Numbered from the stretch's first letter, positions 8,732 through 17,035 are shown. The stretch is 41,678 nucleotides of DNA from Schleiferiaceae bacterium (GCA_028357285.1 JAOMWM010000003.1:1-41678), one strand, 5' to 3'. Notes: a model not told the origin generated them from the sequence alone. Numbers and translations: made by a program.

Positions 8732-9100
8732 TTAGCACCCGGGATCACTAGGATCGTAGGGCAACAGAACGATTTCTGTTTCTACAGTTTTATTTGGCTC
8801 AAGTTTGATAAAGCCACAACCAATGTGTGTAAAGGGGTTTTCACCTCTCGTTCCTAAAACCTTAAATACAGCTTCGTAATCGTATTCGAATTCTACAATG
8901 CCGTCGAGACCAGTAACACCAATAAAGTAAGCTTCTTCACGGAAGCCAGGAACGTCAACAGAGGCCTCCACGGTTACGTTTTGGATAGCAACACCGTTGG
9001 GGTTGGTTATCTTAATTCTAAAAGGATAAGAAGGGTTTTCTATCTGACACCCGCTAAGGAGCAGCGCTGATAAAGCAAAAAGAGCAATAATACGTTTCAT
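8732..9100 (-). CDS. Lipoprotein of unknown function (tandem paralogue B)
   Basis: The 122-residue product starts with a short lipoprotein signal ending in the lipobox LLSGC, so the mature protein should begin at Cys18 and be anchored in a membrane. The rest looks like one beta-sandwich or carboxypeptidase-regulatory-like domain: NPNGVAIQNVTVEAS, then a GLDGIVEFEYDYEA strand pair. It shares this pattern, a central Gly-Cys and a C-terminal Gly-Cys with the preceding gene, so the two are tandem duplicates. The start overlaps the upstream stop by 1 bp (TAATG). No enzymatic motif is visible. Confidence 0.8.
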   Translation of the reverse strand: MKRIIALFALSALLLSGCQIENPSYPFRIKITNPNGVAIQNVTVEASVDVPGFREEAYFIGVTGLDGIVEFEYDYEAVFKVLGTRGENPFTHIGCGFIKLEPNKTVETEIVLLPYDPSDPGC

Positions 9101-9453
9101 TATTCTACACAGCCGTTTGGTTCGCCGATGGGGTAAATTACAACATTTACTTCAACTGTCTCTCCTTTAACAAGTCGAACGTAATTACAGCCTTCATAAA
9201 TCATTTTCCAAGCCTTCAGGTCGTAATAAGCTTCGCGCCCTGTGCGAAAAACAACTTCACCGCTCGGACTCGTGGAATCATCGTACCACTCCTCAGCGCC
9301 AGCTACTGGTGCAAACATTTTAACAGCAGCATTTTGAATAGGTACACCATTCTCATTAACCACTTTTACCTTTACGAAGTATTCGTTAACCACCTCTTCT
9401 TGACAGGAGGTAAGAACAAATCCAATGAGTACTAAAAGAATAAATCGTTTCAT
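9100..9453 (-). CDS. Lipoprotein of unknown function (tandem paralogue A)
   Basis: The 117-residue product has a lipoprotein signal ending in LTSC (Cys17) and a single beta-rich domain. VVNENGVPIQNAAVKMF and SPSGEVVFRTG line up with the same positions of its downstream paralogue. The Cys in YEGCNYV and the one in the final NGC are shared and could form a disulphide. It is the first gene of a two-gene unit, with TAnnTTTG-like promoter elements just upstream. The function is unknown. Confidence 0.8.
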   Translation of the reverse strand: MKRFILLVLIGFVLTSCQEEVVNEYFVKVKVVNENGVPIQNAAVKMFAPVAGAEEWYDDSTSPSGEVVFRTGREAYYDLKAWKMIYEGCNYVRLVKGETVEVNVVIYPIGEPNGCVE

Positions 9454-9475
9454 GCGGGGAATTCTGTAATTTCGC

Positions 9476-9494
9476 CAAATCTACAACAAAGCTA
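9476..9494 (-). promoter_or_regulatory. Two candidate -7 elements for the lipoprotein pair
   Basis: The minus strand holds TAGATTTG (9476-9483) and TAGCTTTG (9487-9494), both exact TAnnTTTG matches. Transcription from them would begin roughly 10-30 bases upstream of the lipoprotein ATG. A clear -33 element is not visible. Confidence 0.5.
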
Positions 9495-9514
9495 ACGTAT
9501 TAGAACGGCCAATT

Positions 9515-10531
9515 ATGCTGGAAAGAGTCGAAAATTTAAAAAGTCAGGTCGAAGCTACCTCCCTCACTAACAAGGAAGAAGCTGAAATTTTCCGTTTACA
9601 GTACCTAAGCAAAAAGGGTGCTATTCAGGAGCTTTTTAAAGCATTCAGAGAAGTTCCGGCAGATCAGAAGAAGGCATTCGGTGCAGCGCTAAACACCTTG
9701 AAAGATCTTGCTGAGGTCAAGCACAAAGAGGCCTTAGAGGAATTAGAGTCTTCTGCGATTGTAGGTCAAAACGGAGATTTAACACGTCCCGGGCAACCTC
9801 AGGAGCTAGGGGCTATTCACCCAATTAATGCGATTAAAGACGAGATTGTAGATATTTTTAAACGCATCGGTTTTAATGTTAGCGAAGGGCCTGAAGTTGA
9901 GGACGATTGGCACAATTTCACTGCATTAAATTTCCCTGAAGAGCATCCTGCGAGAGACATGCAGGACACGTTTTTTGTTCAACGCAATCCAGACTGGGCA
10001 CTAAGAACACACACCTCTAGCGTTCAAGTTCGTGCTATGGAAAACAACCAGCCCCCAATTCGCACTATTAGTCCTGGCCGTGTTTTTAGAAATGAAGCAA
10101 TAAGTGCACGTAGCCATTGTATTTTTCATCAAATAGAAGGGTTGTACATAGACAAGGACGTAAGTTTCGCGGATTTAAAGCAAGTTCTTATGTACTTCGC
10201 TAAAGAGTTTTTCGGTAAAGCTAAAATTCGCATGCGACCGTCGTACTTCCCTTTCACAGAGCCTAGCGCAGAGGTAGACGTTTACTGGGGTCTAGAAAAC
10301 GAGATTGATTATAAGATTACTAAAGGAACCGGCTGGCTCGAAGTAATGGGCTGTGGCATGGTTGACCCTAATGTTTTACGCGCTAGTGGTATTGACCCAG
10401 AGGTTTACACGGGATATGCGTTCGGAATGGGAATTGAGCGCATTGCTATGAACCGTTATCAAATTCCAGACATTCGTCTATTCACGGAAAACGATAAGCG
10501 CTTTTTAGAGCAGTTCAAAACGGGACTATAG
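9515..10531 (+). CDS. pheS: Phenylalanine--tRNA ligase alpha subunit
   Basis: This 338-residue class II aminoacyl-tRNA synthetase alpha chain forms an alpha2beta2 enzyme with PheT. An N-terminal coiled coil that binds tRNA (about residues 1-85) is followed by the catalytic core. It has GPEVEDDWHNFTALNFP, RTHTSSVQVRAM, motif 2 PGRVFRNEAISARSHCIFHQ, the phenylalanine-pocket segment YFPFTEPSAEVDV, and motif 3 GMGIERIAMNRYQIPDIR near the C-terminus. pheT is not adjacent; the next gene converges on pheS and overlaps its stop by 6 bp. Confidence 0.97.
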   Translation: MLERVENLKSQVEATSLTNKEEAEIFRLQYLSKKGAIQELFKAFREVPADQKKAFGAALNTLKDLAEVKHKEALEELESSAIVGQNGDLTRPGQPQELGAIHPINAIKDEIVDIFKRIGFNVSEGPEVEDDWHNFTALNFPEEHPARDMQDTFFVQRNPDWALRTHTSSVQVRAMENNQPPIRTISPGRVFRNEAISARSHCIFHQIEGLYIDKDVSFADLKQVLMYFAKEFFGKAKIRMRPSYFPFTEPSAEVDVYWGLENEIDYKITKGTGWLEVMGCGMVDPNVLRASGIDPEVYTGYAFGMGIERIAMNRYQIPDIRLFTENDKRFLEQFKTGL

Positions 10532-10789
10532 GCAATATTCTTGGTAGAAAAGATCTATTGCAGCAGCTAATAGATGGTCTTTAGCGGTAATGATATTTCC
10601 ATCATCGTGTGTAGAAAGAGACAGGCTTACAGATGTATAGTCGATGTGTATGTTCGGATGATGGTGATGTTTTTCTGAAAGCGCTGCTACCTCAGCTACA
10701 AAATTAATGGCCAATATAAATGTGGGAAACACAAATGAGCGTCGCAACGTATGCTCTTGCTCCTTCCATAAATGTTGTTTGAATTCCAT
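10526..10789 (-). CDS. 4a-hydroxytetrahydrobiopterin dehydratase (PCD/DCoH)
   Basis: The 87-residue product matches pterin-4a-carbinolamine dehydratase, which regenerates the pterin cofactor of aromatic amino-acid hydroxylases. The active-site pattern is complete: Glu, three residues, then His-His-Pro in EKHHHHPNIHIDY, followed by the SLSLSTHDDGNIT-like strand and the final LAAAID helix. I start it at MEFKQHLW (ATG at 10789). The in-frame ATG at 10816 lies in the loop of a strong terminator hairpin, so its extra nine residues are unlikely. No phenylalanine hydroxylase gene is in the window. The stop overlaps pheS. Confidence 0.85.
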   Translation of the reverse strand: MEFKQHLWKEQEHTLRRSFVFPTFILAINFVAEVAALSEKHHHHPNIHIDYTSVSLSLSTHDDGNIITAKDHLLAAAIDLFYQEYCL

Positions 10790-10803
10790 AGTGTTAAAAT
10801 AAG

Positions 10804-10829
10804 AAAAGCCCTGCAAACGCAGGGCTTTT
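10804..10829 (-). terminator. Intrinsic terminator of the acpP-pyk operon
   Basis: An 11-bp perfect stem (AAAAGCCCTGC / GCAGGGCTTTT) with a 4-base loop lies just after the pyk stop on the minus strand. A T-rich run follows in that direction. It separates the operon from the pterin dehydratase gene. Confidence 0.9.
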
Positions 10830-10853
10830 CAACGATAAACAAATTTAGCCCAC

Positions 10854-12287
10854 TTAGCTAATAGCGGATATTTTAAGCATGTTTGTGAACCCACGCTCTT
10901 GAATAGGCATAGAGGCTATGTTCACAATAAGATCACCGTCTTTTACAGTGCCGCTCTCTTTTAGAATCGCTTTAATGTCTTTAAAACTCTGATCAGTACT
11001 CTCCATTTTATCGTAGAAGAAGGCCTCTACCCCCCAAACCAATGACATTTGGTTCATGATTTGACGGTTCGCGGTGAATACGATAATTTTTGTCTTGGGA
11101 CGGTGTCCTGCAATTTTAAGCGCCGTATAACCACTGAAGGTCATTGTTAAAATGGCCGTAGCATCAATTTGATCAGCAATTTTTGCTGCGTTATAACAAA
11201 TGGTTTTAGTGATGTAGCGCTCGTTCTTAACAGAAGGTTCGTTCTCAATATTTGGCTTTACATCGAAAGTTGATTCTACATGGGCCACAATGTTTGCCAT
11301 GGTTTCAACCACCTTTGCAGGGAATTTACCAACAGAGGTTTCGCCCGAAAGCATCACAGCGTCTGCACCATCGCATACGGAGTTTGCTACGTCGTTAACC
11401 TCAGCGCGAGTAGGGCTTTGGCTGTCGATCATGCTTTCCATCATCTGCGTAGCGATGATACACGGCTTTGCCTTTAAATGACACTTTTCAACGATCATCT
11501 TCTGTACCATAGGTACTGAAGAATATGGGATTTCAACCCCCAGGTCCCCGCGAGCAACCATTATAGCGTCTGTGGCATCTATGATTTTATCGATATCTAC
11601 AACGGCCTCCGGCTTTTCAATTTTTGAGACAATTTTAGCAAACGAACCAAAGTCGTTTATGATTTTGCGCAGTTCATTGACGTCGTCGGCATCACGAACA
11701 AAGCTCAAGCCAATCCACTCGACACCTTCTTCCATGGCAACAATAACATCTTCAAGATCCTTTTCTGTCAAACAAGGCAAGCTGACTTTCGTATTAGGGA
11801 GATTAACCCCTTTCTTGCTTTTGAGCGGACCCCCCTGAATCACTTTAGTAACTACGGTGTCCTTTTTGTTGGTCTCCAAAACTTCGCACATCAACTTACC
11901 GTCGTCAAGCAAAATATGCTCACCAATATTAACGTCTTGTGGAAATCTCTGGTAATTCATGTAAACCAATTCTGCAGTACCCTCGACTTTGTTGGTGGTA
12001 AATGTCAAGGTATCGCCTTCGTTGATAACAGCACCTTCTTCTACATCACCGATGCGAAGCTTTGGCCCCTGAAGATCGGCAAGTACGGCCGTTTTGCAAT
12101 TGAACTCCTCGTTTAGCTCTTTAACCAAACGAATGGTACGACGGTGTGTTTCGTGTTCTCCGTGCGAAAAGTTCACCCGGAATACGTTTACACCCGCGAT
12201 AATCATGTCCTTCATGACATCTTTATGCCACGATGCAGGCCCCATGGTTGCAACAATCTTCGTGTTGTTAGAGGTTTCTAATTTCAT
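10854..12287 (-). CDS. pyk: Pyruvate kinase
   Basis: This 477-residue glycolytic enzyme makes pyruvate and ATP from phosphoenolpyruvate and ADP. N-terminal TKIVATMGPAS and NVFRVNFSHG, the IVSKIEKPEAV strand with catalytic Lys, the MVARGDLGVE metal-binding loop, the ATQMMESMIDS signature with PTRAEVNDVAN, and the LSGETSVGKFP segment are all present. The C-terminal domain (about residues 350-477) is of normal size, without an extra PEP-utiliser domain. The start lies within the last 20 bases of the preceding gene, so translation is likely coupled. It is the last gene of the acpP operon. Confidence 0.98.
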   Translation of the reverse strand: MKLETSNNTKIVATMGPASWHKDVMKDMIIAGVNVFRVNFSHGEHETHRRTIRLVKELNEEFNCKTAVLADLQGPKLRIGDVEEGAVINEGDTLTFTTNKVEGTAELVYMNYQRFPQDVNIGEHILLDDGKLMCEVLETNKKDTVVTKVIQGGPLKSKKGVNLPNTKVSLPCLTEKDLEDVIVAMEEGVEWIGLSFVRDADDVNELRKIINDFGSFAKIVSKIEKPEAVVDIDKIIDATDAIMVARGDLGVEIPYSSVPMVQKMIVEKCHLKAKPCIIATQMMESMIDSQSPTRAEVNDVANSVCDGADAVMLSGETSVGKFPAKVVETMANIVAHVESTFDVKPNIENEPSVKNERYITKTICYNAAKIADQIDATAILTMTFSGYTALKIAGHRPKTKIIVFTANRQIMNQMSLVWGVEAFFYDKMESTDQSFKDIKAILKESGTVKDGDLIVNIASMPIQERGFTNMLKISAIS

Positions 12288-12753
12288 ATAATAAATGTGT
12301 TTCTCGTTGTGTTAGTTGTGTGTGCGCCTCAAAATATTGAGCCGTTGTGATTCTTTCGTTTCTTTTTAATACGGTTTCTAAATCGAACGCAAAGTCTGCA
12401 TTTTCCACCATTAAAACATAGTCCCAGTGTTTAACAGAAGGTAAAAGATGCTTTTCTGGAACACTATCAAACAAGCTCCAGGTTTCTTCGACTTTTGTTT
12501 GGGCGCCAGAGCTTAAATTGGAGACCATGCACAAGGCCTCTCCAAAGGGATCTGAGCCGTCAAAAACGTTGTATTCCCAGACAACATCATTCTCCCATTC
12601 ATCTTCCGGTTCAGTCCTGCAGACTAAACACATACCGTATTGAATGTTTAACCAATAAGCTAATTCATAATCCTTTAGAGGTGAGCGAACACCGACAGCA
12701 CTGAAGTTCATCTTCAGTTGAGACAGTGCATCTATATGTTTGACTCTAGCCAT
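12268..12753 (-). CDS. IPExxxVDY family protein
   Basis: This 161-residue soluble protein lies between rnc and pyk, where Bacteroidota usually carry the uncharacterised IPExxxVDY family. The name-giving motif is recognisable but diverged as LLPSVKHWDYVLMVE at about residues 103-117, with Leu, Pro and the Asp-Tyr pair kept. The N-terminal half has alternating strands (YELAYWLN, YNVFDG). No catalytic motif is visible. It overlaps rnc by 8 bp and pyk by 20 bp. The neighbouring genes suggest a link to translation, RNA or central metabolism, but that is inference only. Confidence 0.8.
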   Translation of the reverse strand: MARVKHIDALSQLKMNFSAVGVRSPLKDYELAYWLNIQYGMCLVCRTEPEDEWENDVVWEYNVFDGSDPFGEALCMVSNLSSGAQTKVEETWSLFDSVPEKHLLPSVKHWDYVLMVENADFAFDLETVLKRNERITTAQYFEAHTQLTQRETHLLYEIRNL

Positions 12754-13471
12754 TTGCTAACTCCGCTGTTTGATTGTAGAATATTTTTGCTGCGGCTTCC
12801 TCTCCTTTTTTCTTCGAACTTCCTTCGCCCTGAGCAACCAGTTCGTCACCAACAAAAAGACCCATTGTAAAGGTGCTGTTGTGCTGCTCGCCTAAACGAG
12901 CTAACTCTTCAAAGCGGAAACTGAGCTTTTTCGACTGGAAATACTCAATGATTTCACTTTTGTAATTGTGGGTAGTCAACAATAAATCGGAGTCTTCTAT
13001 AAACGGAACGACAATGGTTCTCATGACAAAAAACTGCGTCTTTTTTAGTCCAAGGTCAATGTATACAGCACCCACCAAAGCCTCTAGAGCATCTCCGTAA
13101 ATGCTGTCACCGTGGTTACCTTTTAGATTGGCCACTAATAGATTGGGCAGCCCTAATTCGTCTGCTACCCTGTTAAGGTTATTCCGCGAAACCAACTTAC
13201 TGCGGAGTTTGGTTAAATAACCTTCGTCTTCTTTAGGAAACCTGTAAAACAGCGCTTCAGCAACGACTAAATCAATTACGGCGTCCCCTAAATATTCGAG
13301 ACGTTCATTATTACGCTCTCCTTTCTTTTTACGAAAAGGATAGGCGCTAGAATGGCGAAGCGCAAGTTTATACAACGCAATATCCTTGGGCCAATACCCT
13401 ATGATTCCCTTGATTTCATTTTTGAACCGGGACGGTTTTAAAGAAAGAAATACCTGGGAAAATCTACTCAT
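12746..13471 (-). CDS. rnc: Ribonuclease III
   Basis: This 241-residue double-strand-specific endoribonuclease processes rRNA and structured mRNA. The catalytic domain carries the signature NERLEYLGDAVIDLVVAE and the second acidic motif GDALEALVGAVYIDLG, which together supply the metal-binding Glu and Asp residues. A C-terminal dsRNA-binding domain (about residues 165-238) ends with the GEGSSKKKGEEAAAK helix typical of the fold. It starts 1 bp after the fabF stop and overlaps the next gene by 8 bp. The fabF-rnc pairing is a conserved bacterial arrangement. Confidence 0.97.
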   Translation of the reverse strand: MSRFSQVFLSLKPSRFKNEIKGIIGYWPKDIALYKLALRHSSAYPFRKKKGERNNERLEYLGDAVIDLVVAEALFYRFPKEDEGYLTKLRSKLVSRNNLNRVADELGLPNLLVANLKGNHGDSIYGDALEALVGAVYIDLGLKKTQFFVMRTIVVPFIEDSDLLLTTHNYKSEIIEYFQSKKLSFRFEELARLGEQHNSTFTMGLFVGDELVAQGEGSSKKKGEEAAAKIFYNQTAELANG

Positions 13472-14722
13472 CTATTCAGCTTTCTTGAAGAGGACAGAGG
13501 CATTGTGACCCCCGAAACCGAAGGTGTTGCTCAACGCTGCTCTAACCTCTCTCTCCTGAGCCGAATGGAAAGTAAAGTTAAGTTTAGGATCAAGGTTTTC
13601 ATCATCAGTGAAGTGGTTAATGGTCGGTGGAACCATTCCCGTATGAATAGCCATAATAGAGGCCATTGCCTCAACAGCACCAGCCGCACCCAAGAGGTGA
13701 CCGGTCATACTTTTCGTAGATGAAATATTCAGATGGTAAGCGTGTTCTCCAAAGACCTTTTGGATGGCCTTCGTTTCAGCAATATCACCTAGTGGTGTAG
13801 ATGTACCGTGAACGTTTACATAATCTATATCTTCTGGTTTTAAGCCCGCATCATCAATAGCGTTTGCCATTACGTTACGCGCGCCCAAGCCCTCTGGATG
13901 CGGAGCAGTCAGGTGATGCGCGTCGGCACTTAGGCCACCGCCAACCATTTCTGCATAAATCTTTGCGCCGCGTGCTTTTGCGTGTTCGTATTCTTCCAAA
14001 ATGATACCTGCACCACCTTCGCCCATAACAAATCCATCGCGCTCGGCATCGAACGGTCTAGACGCTGTCGTTGGGTCGTCGTTCCTTGTAGATAAAGCAT
14101 TCATTGCGTTGAACCCACCCATCCCTACAGGATTAATGGCCGCTTCTGAACCACCACTAACGATGACATCTGCTTTGCCCAGTCGAATCAGGTTGAAGGC
14201 GTCAATAAGAGCATTGGTAGAAGAAGCACAAGCGCTCACCGTTGTGTAGTTGGGTCCGCGTAATCCGTGTTTCATTGAGATGCGTCCAGGCGTAATGTCT
14301 GAAATCATCATCGGTATGAGGAACGGATTAAAACGAGGATTGAGATCGTTATCAACAAACCCCTTGACTTGGTCAAAGAATGTATCGATACCACCTATAC
14401 CAGAGCCCCAGATAACGCCAATACGATCCGGGTTTTCTTTTTCAAAATCCAACCCGGAATCGGCAATAGCTTCGTCAGCTACTACCATTCCGAATTGTGT
14501 AAAGCGATCCATACGACGAGCCTCCTTGCGGTCTAGCAAGTCGTTGGGAACAAAATCTTTCACCTCACACGCGAAGTGTGTTTTGAACAATGAGGCATCA
14601 AATCTCGTGATGGGTCCAGCACCGGATTTTCCAGCAAGGAGATTTGTCCAAGTTTCTTCGGCTGTATGGCCCACAGGCGTGAGCGCACCTAGCCCTGTTA
14701 CTACTACGCGTTTCAGGCTCAT
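13472..14722 (-). CDS. fabF: Beta-ketoacyl-ACP synthase II
   Basis: This 416-residue condensing enzyme extends acyl-ACP with malonyl-ACP in type II fatty-acid synthesis. The thiolase fold shows the active-site Cys in TVSACASSTNAL near residue 164, the catalytic His in VNVHGTSTPLGD near 303, the KSMTGHLLGAAG His near 340, and the C-terminal SNTFGFGGHNAS loop. Length and all catalytic residues are normal. It follows acpP by 15 bp and lies directly before rnc. Confidence 0.98.
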   Translation of the reverse strand: MSLKRVVVTGLGALTPVGHTAEETWTNLLAGKSGAGPITRFDASLFKTHFACEVKDFVPNDLLDRKEARRMDRFTQFGMVVADEAIADSGLDFEKENPDRIGVIWGSGIGGIDTFFDQVKGFVDNDLNPRFNPFLIPMMISDITPGRISMKHGLRGPNYTTVSACASSTNALIDAFNLIRLGKADVIVSGGSEAAINPVGMGGFNAMNALSTRNDDPTTASRPFDAERDGFVMGEGGAGIILEEYEHAKARGAKIYAEMVGGGLSADAHHLTAPHPEGLGARNVMANAIDDAGLKPEDIDYVNVHGTSTPLGDIAETKAIQKVFGEHAYHLNISSTKSMTGHLLGAAGAVEAMASIMAIHTGMVPPTINHFTDDENLDPKLNFTFHSAQEREVRAALSNTFGFGGHNASVLFKKAE

Positions 14723-14737
14723 AAAAAAGACTTTTGC

Positions 14738-14974
14738 TTATGCTAAAGCTTCCTCGATGTAAGAGATAGCTTGACCTACTGTGCCAATATTTTCAGCTTG
14801 ATCGTCAGGGATCTGGATGTCAAATTCTTTTTCGAATTCCATGATCAACTCGACGGTGTCTAGCGAATCCGCACCTAGGTCGTTAGTGAAGCTAGCATCT
14901 GCATTAACTTCGTTTTCGTCAACACCTAATTTGTCAACGATGATAGCTGTTACTTTTCCTGCAATTTCAGACAT
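14738..14974 (-). CDS. acpP: Acyl carrier protein
   Basis: This 78-residue acidic protein carries growing acyl chains on a phosphopantetheine arm attached to Ser37 in the motif [10 protein letters not shown]. The four-helix sequence and acidic charge are typical (for example [12 protein letters not shown] after the Ser helix). It is the first gene of the acpP-fabF-rnc-IPExxxVDY-pyk transcription unit and is divergent from purN. Confidence 0.98.
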   Translation of the reverse strand: MSEIAGKVTAIIVDKLGVDENEVNADASFTNDLGADSLDTVELIMEFEKEFDIQIPDDQAENIGTVGQAISYIEEALA

Positions 14975-15046
14975 GATTAGAATAGTTTAATAATCGCCAC
15001 AAAGAAAATAAAACTTTAGTTATCCCCCACAGCGGATATCTCGGCT

Positions 15047-15054
15047 TAAATTTG
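15047..15054 (+). promoter_or_regulatory. -7 promoter element for purN-rnhA
   Basis: TAAATTTG is an exact match to the Bacteroidota TAnnTTTG element and lies 21 bases before the purN ATG, leaving a leader of about 15 bases. No strong -33 motif is seen. Confidence 0.5.
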
Positions 15055-15075
15055 CGTCTTCAAGGTACGAAAATC

Positions 15076-15648
15076 ATGTTAAAAATAGCCATACTCGCCT
15101 CAGGTTCAGGAAGTAACACGGAATCATTAGTGCGGTATTTCGAGCAATCAGATGTTGCGAGGGTAAATTTAATAGTTACGAACAACCCAAAAGCAGGCGT
15201 AATTGAGCGTGCGAAACGATTAAATGTTAGTATTAAGGTTTTTTCACCGAGGAGGGAAAGCGATGCACTTTTGACTACGTTAAAGGAACAAGCAGACCTG
15301 GTTTTGTTGGCAGGATATTTACAAATGATACCCAAAGAATGGACATTAGCCTTTAGTGGGCGAATGCTGAACATCCACCCTGCGTTATTACCGAGTTTCG
15401 GAGGGAAGGGCATGTATGGCATACACGTTCATAAAGCAGTAAGTGAATCAGGAGTGAATAAAACAGGTATCACTATACACCTAGTGAATGAGTCCTATGA
15501 TGAAGGATCTATAATTGCTCAATATAGCGTAGAAATTGAATCAGGATCTTCTCCAGAAAGTATTGAGGCAAGCATTCGTGAGCTAGAATTAGAATATTAT
15601 GGTCCTACCGTTGAAGGTTGGATCGAACAAATGGCACTGAGCAATTGA
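15076..15648 (+). CDS. purN: Phosphoribosylglycinamide formyltransferase
   Basis: PurN transfers a formyl group from 10-formyltetrahydrofolate to GAR in purine synthesis. The 190-residue protein begins MLKIAILASGSGSN, a phosphate-binding loop typical of the family. An upstream in-frame TTG (15052) would add eight residues but overlaps the -7 promoter element, so I take the ATG at 15076. Catalytic Asn and His are in NIHPALLPSFGG, and the catalytic Asp is in VNESYDEGSIIAQ. The stop overlaps the likely rnhA start (TTGA). Confidence 0.95.
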   Translation: MLKIAILASGSGSNTESLVRYFEQSDVARVNLIVTNNPKAGVIERAKRLNVSIKVFSPRRESDALLTTLKEQADLVLLAGYLQMIPKEWTLAFSGRMLNIHPALLPSFGGKGMYGIHVHKAVSESGVNKTGITIHLVNESYDEGSIIAQYSVEIESGSSPESIEASIRELELEYYGPTVEGWIEQMALSN

Positions 15649-16103
15649 GAGTAACTATATACACCGACGGAGCCGCGAGTGGCAACCCAGGACCAGGAGG
15701 TTATGGAGTGGTACTAGAGAGCAGCGCAGGTCACCAAAAAGAATTGAGTGGAGGCTTTCGGCTTACCACGAACAACCGCATGGAATTGCTCGCTGTAATT
15801 CAGGGTCTACGTGAGCTTAAAAGCGACAAAGTCGAGGTTGTGGTGGTGAGTGACAGCAAGTATGTCGTGGACGCCATTAACAAGGGTTGGCTCTTTTCGT
15901 GGGTTAAAAAAGGTTTCAAAGACAAAAAAAACCCAGATTTGTGGCGTCAGATGCTGCCGTTGCTTAAAAAACACAACCCCACTTTTCAATGGGTAAAAGG
16001 CCACAATAATCATCCGCAAAACGAACGTTGCGACGCATTGGCGGTGATTGAAAGCAAAAAGAAAGGGCTACCAGTAGATTCTGGGTACGAACAGTCTCTT
16101 TAA
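15645..16103 (+). CDS. rnhA: Ribonuclease HI
   Basis: RNase HI cuts the RNA strand of RNA-DNA hybrids. The protein begins RVTIYTDGAASGNPGPGGYG, giving catalytic Asp8. Glu47 (RMELLAVI), Asp70 (SDSKYV) and the KGHNNHPQNERCD loop with His and the last Asp complete the active site. No ATG is available near the start. I choose TTG at 15645, which overlaps the purN stop as TTGA and gives 152 residues; a TTG at 15618 would add nine residues inside purN. The stop overlaps the convergent M23 gene by 4 bp. Confidence 0.93.
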   Translation: MRVTIYTDGAASGNPGPGGYGVVLESSAGHQKELSGGFRLTTNNRMELLAVIQGLRELKSDKVEVVVVSDSKYVVDAINKGWLFSWVKKGFKDKKNPDLWRQMLPLLKKHNPTFQWVKGHNNHPQNERCDALAVIESKKKGLPVDSGYEQSL

Positions 16104-16960
16104 AGCTTTATATAATCTTCTGGGTTTATAGCGCTACCGTCGTACCACAGCTCAAAATGAAGATGTGGACCCGTTGAGTTTTCACCACTATTGCCAATAA
16201 TCGCAATGGCCTCTCCGCTTCGAACGTAGTCGCCGACTTCTTTGAGCAAAGCACTGTTGTGCTTGTAGGTACTTACAAGATTGTTTTCGTGCTGAATTAT
16301 AATAATGTGACCATTTTCGCTGGTCCAGTCCGCAAAAACGACGATGCCCTCATAACAGGACTTAATAGGTGCGTTTTTCGTGGAAGCGACATCTACTGCA
16401 AAGTGACCTGTTGTACGATCAAAAGAAGACGTGACCACACCTTCTACAGGTGCTAAAAGTTGTGGAATATCTAATTCTGCAGCGCGTTGCTCTAAGCTAA
16501 AGGCAGTTTCATCTTCCACCCATTCTCTAAACGCACTATCTGTTGGGCTAGGGCTTGAGAGTAAAACAGCGGTATTAGCGGCGGTGTCTTCAGTCGCTAC
16601 ATCATGAACAACAGAATCGATCACTTCTCCTTGCAAAATGCGCTGAATTCCGCTTACATAACGTTCATTCTGTCGTAAAACACCTTCCAAACTGTCTGTT
16701 TTTAAGCTTAATTCTACGGCTTGACGACGAATTTTAGATGAAGCGTAACCAGGAACCAATTCTTTTAACGGCGTAAAAGCAATGACAATAGAAGTGATTG
16801 CAATAGTAAAAACAATAGCGAAAACACTGAACGTAAAAACGTTCAGTGGGCTAAGGCGAAGGGTTAAGAGCTCCTCGAAGGTGTCGTCATTCAGTATGAC
16901 GAGGCGAAATTTATTACGCCACCGTTCTACGCGTTTCTGTTTCTGTTTTTCTGTTGCCAT
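16100..16960 (-). CDS. M23 (LytM-type) peptidoglycan endopeptidase, membrane-anchored
   Basis: The ATG at 16960 (MATEKQ) gives 286 residues; a longer frame upstream would run across the divergent porW promoter and into porW, so I reject it. A short basic cytoplasmic part is followed by one membrane helix (about 39-63), a periplasmic coiled coil (about 74-115), and a C-terminal M23 domain. All zinc ligands are intact: H186 and D190 in GHFAVDVA, and H268 of the HLHFE motif, with H266 and H234 as catalytic His candidates. It should therefore be an active cross-link hydrolase. It is divergent from porW/sprE, 75 bp apart, and close to a bactofilin; M23-bactofilin pairs are known in cell-shape systems. 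Confidence 0.9.
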   Translation of the reverse strand: MATEKQKQKRVERWRNKFRLVILNDDTFEELLTLRLSPLNVFTFSVFAIVFTIAITSIVIAFTPLKELVPGYASSKIRRQAVELSLKTDSLEGVLRQNERYVSGIQRILQGEVIDSVVHDVATEDTAANTAVLLSSPSPTDSAFREWVEDETAFSLEQRAAELDIPQLLAPVEGVVTSSFDRTTGHFAVDVASTKNAPIKSCYEGIVVFADWTSENGHIIIIQHENNLVSTYKHNSALLKEVGDYVRSGEAIAIIGNSGENSTGPHLHFELWYDGSAINPEDYIKL

Positions 16961-17035
16961 GATTAAAGACAAATATCGTGCTCTGAATTTCTCTCGGGGC
17001 GTGAAATAAAATAATTTTAGGGCGTTATTAGAAAT

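Noticed and set aside
10790-10816. Nine-residue N-terminal extension of the pterin dehydratase
   Set aside because: The extra codons are made by the pyk terminator hairpin; the ATG at 10789 gives a normal family length.
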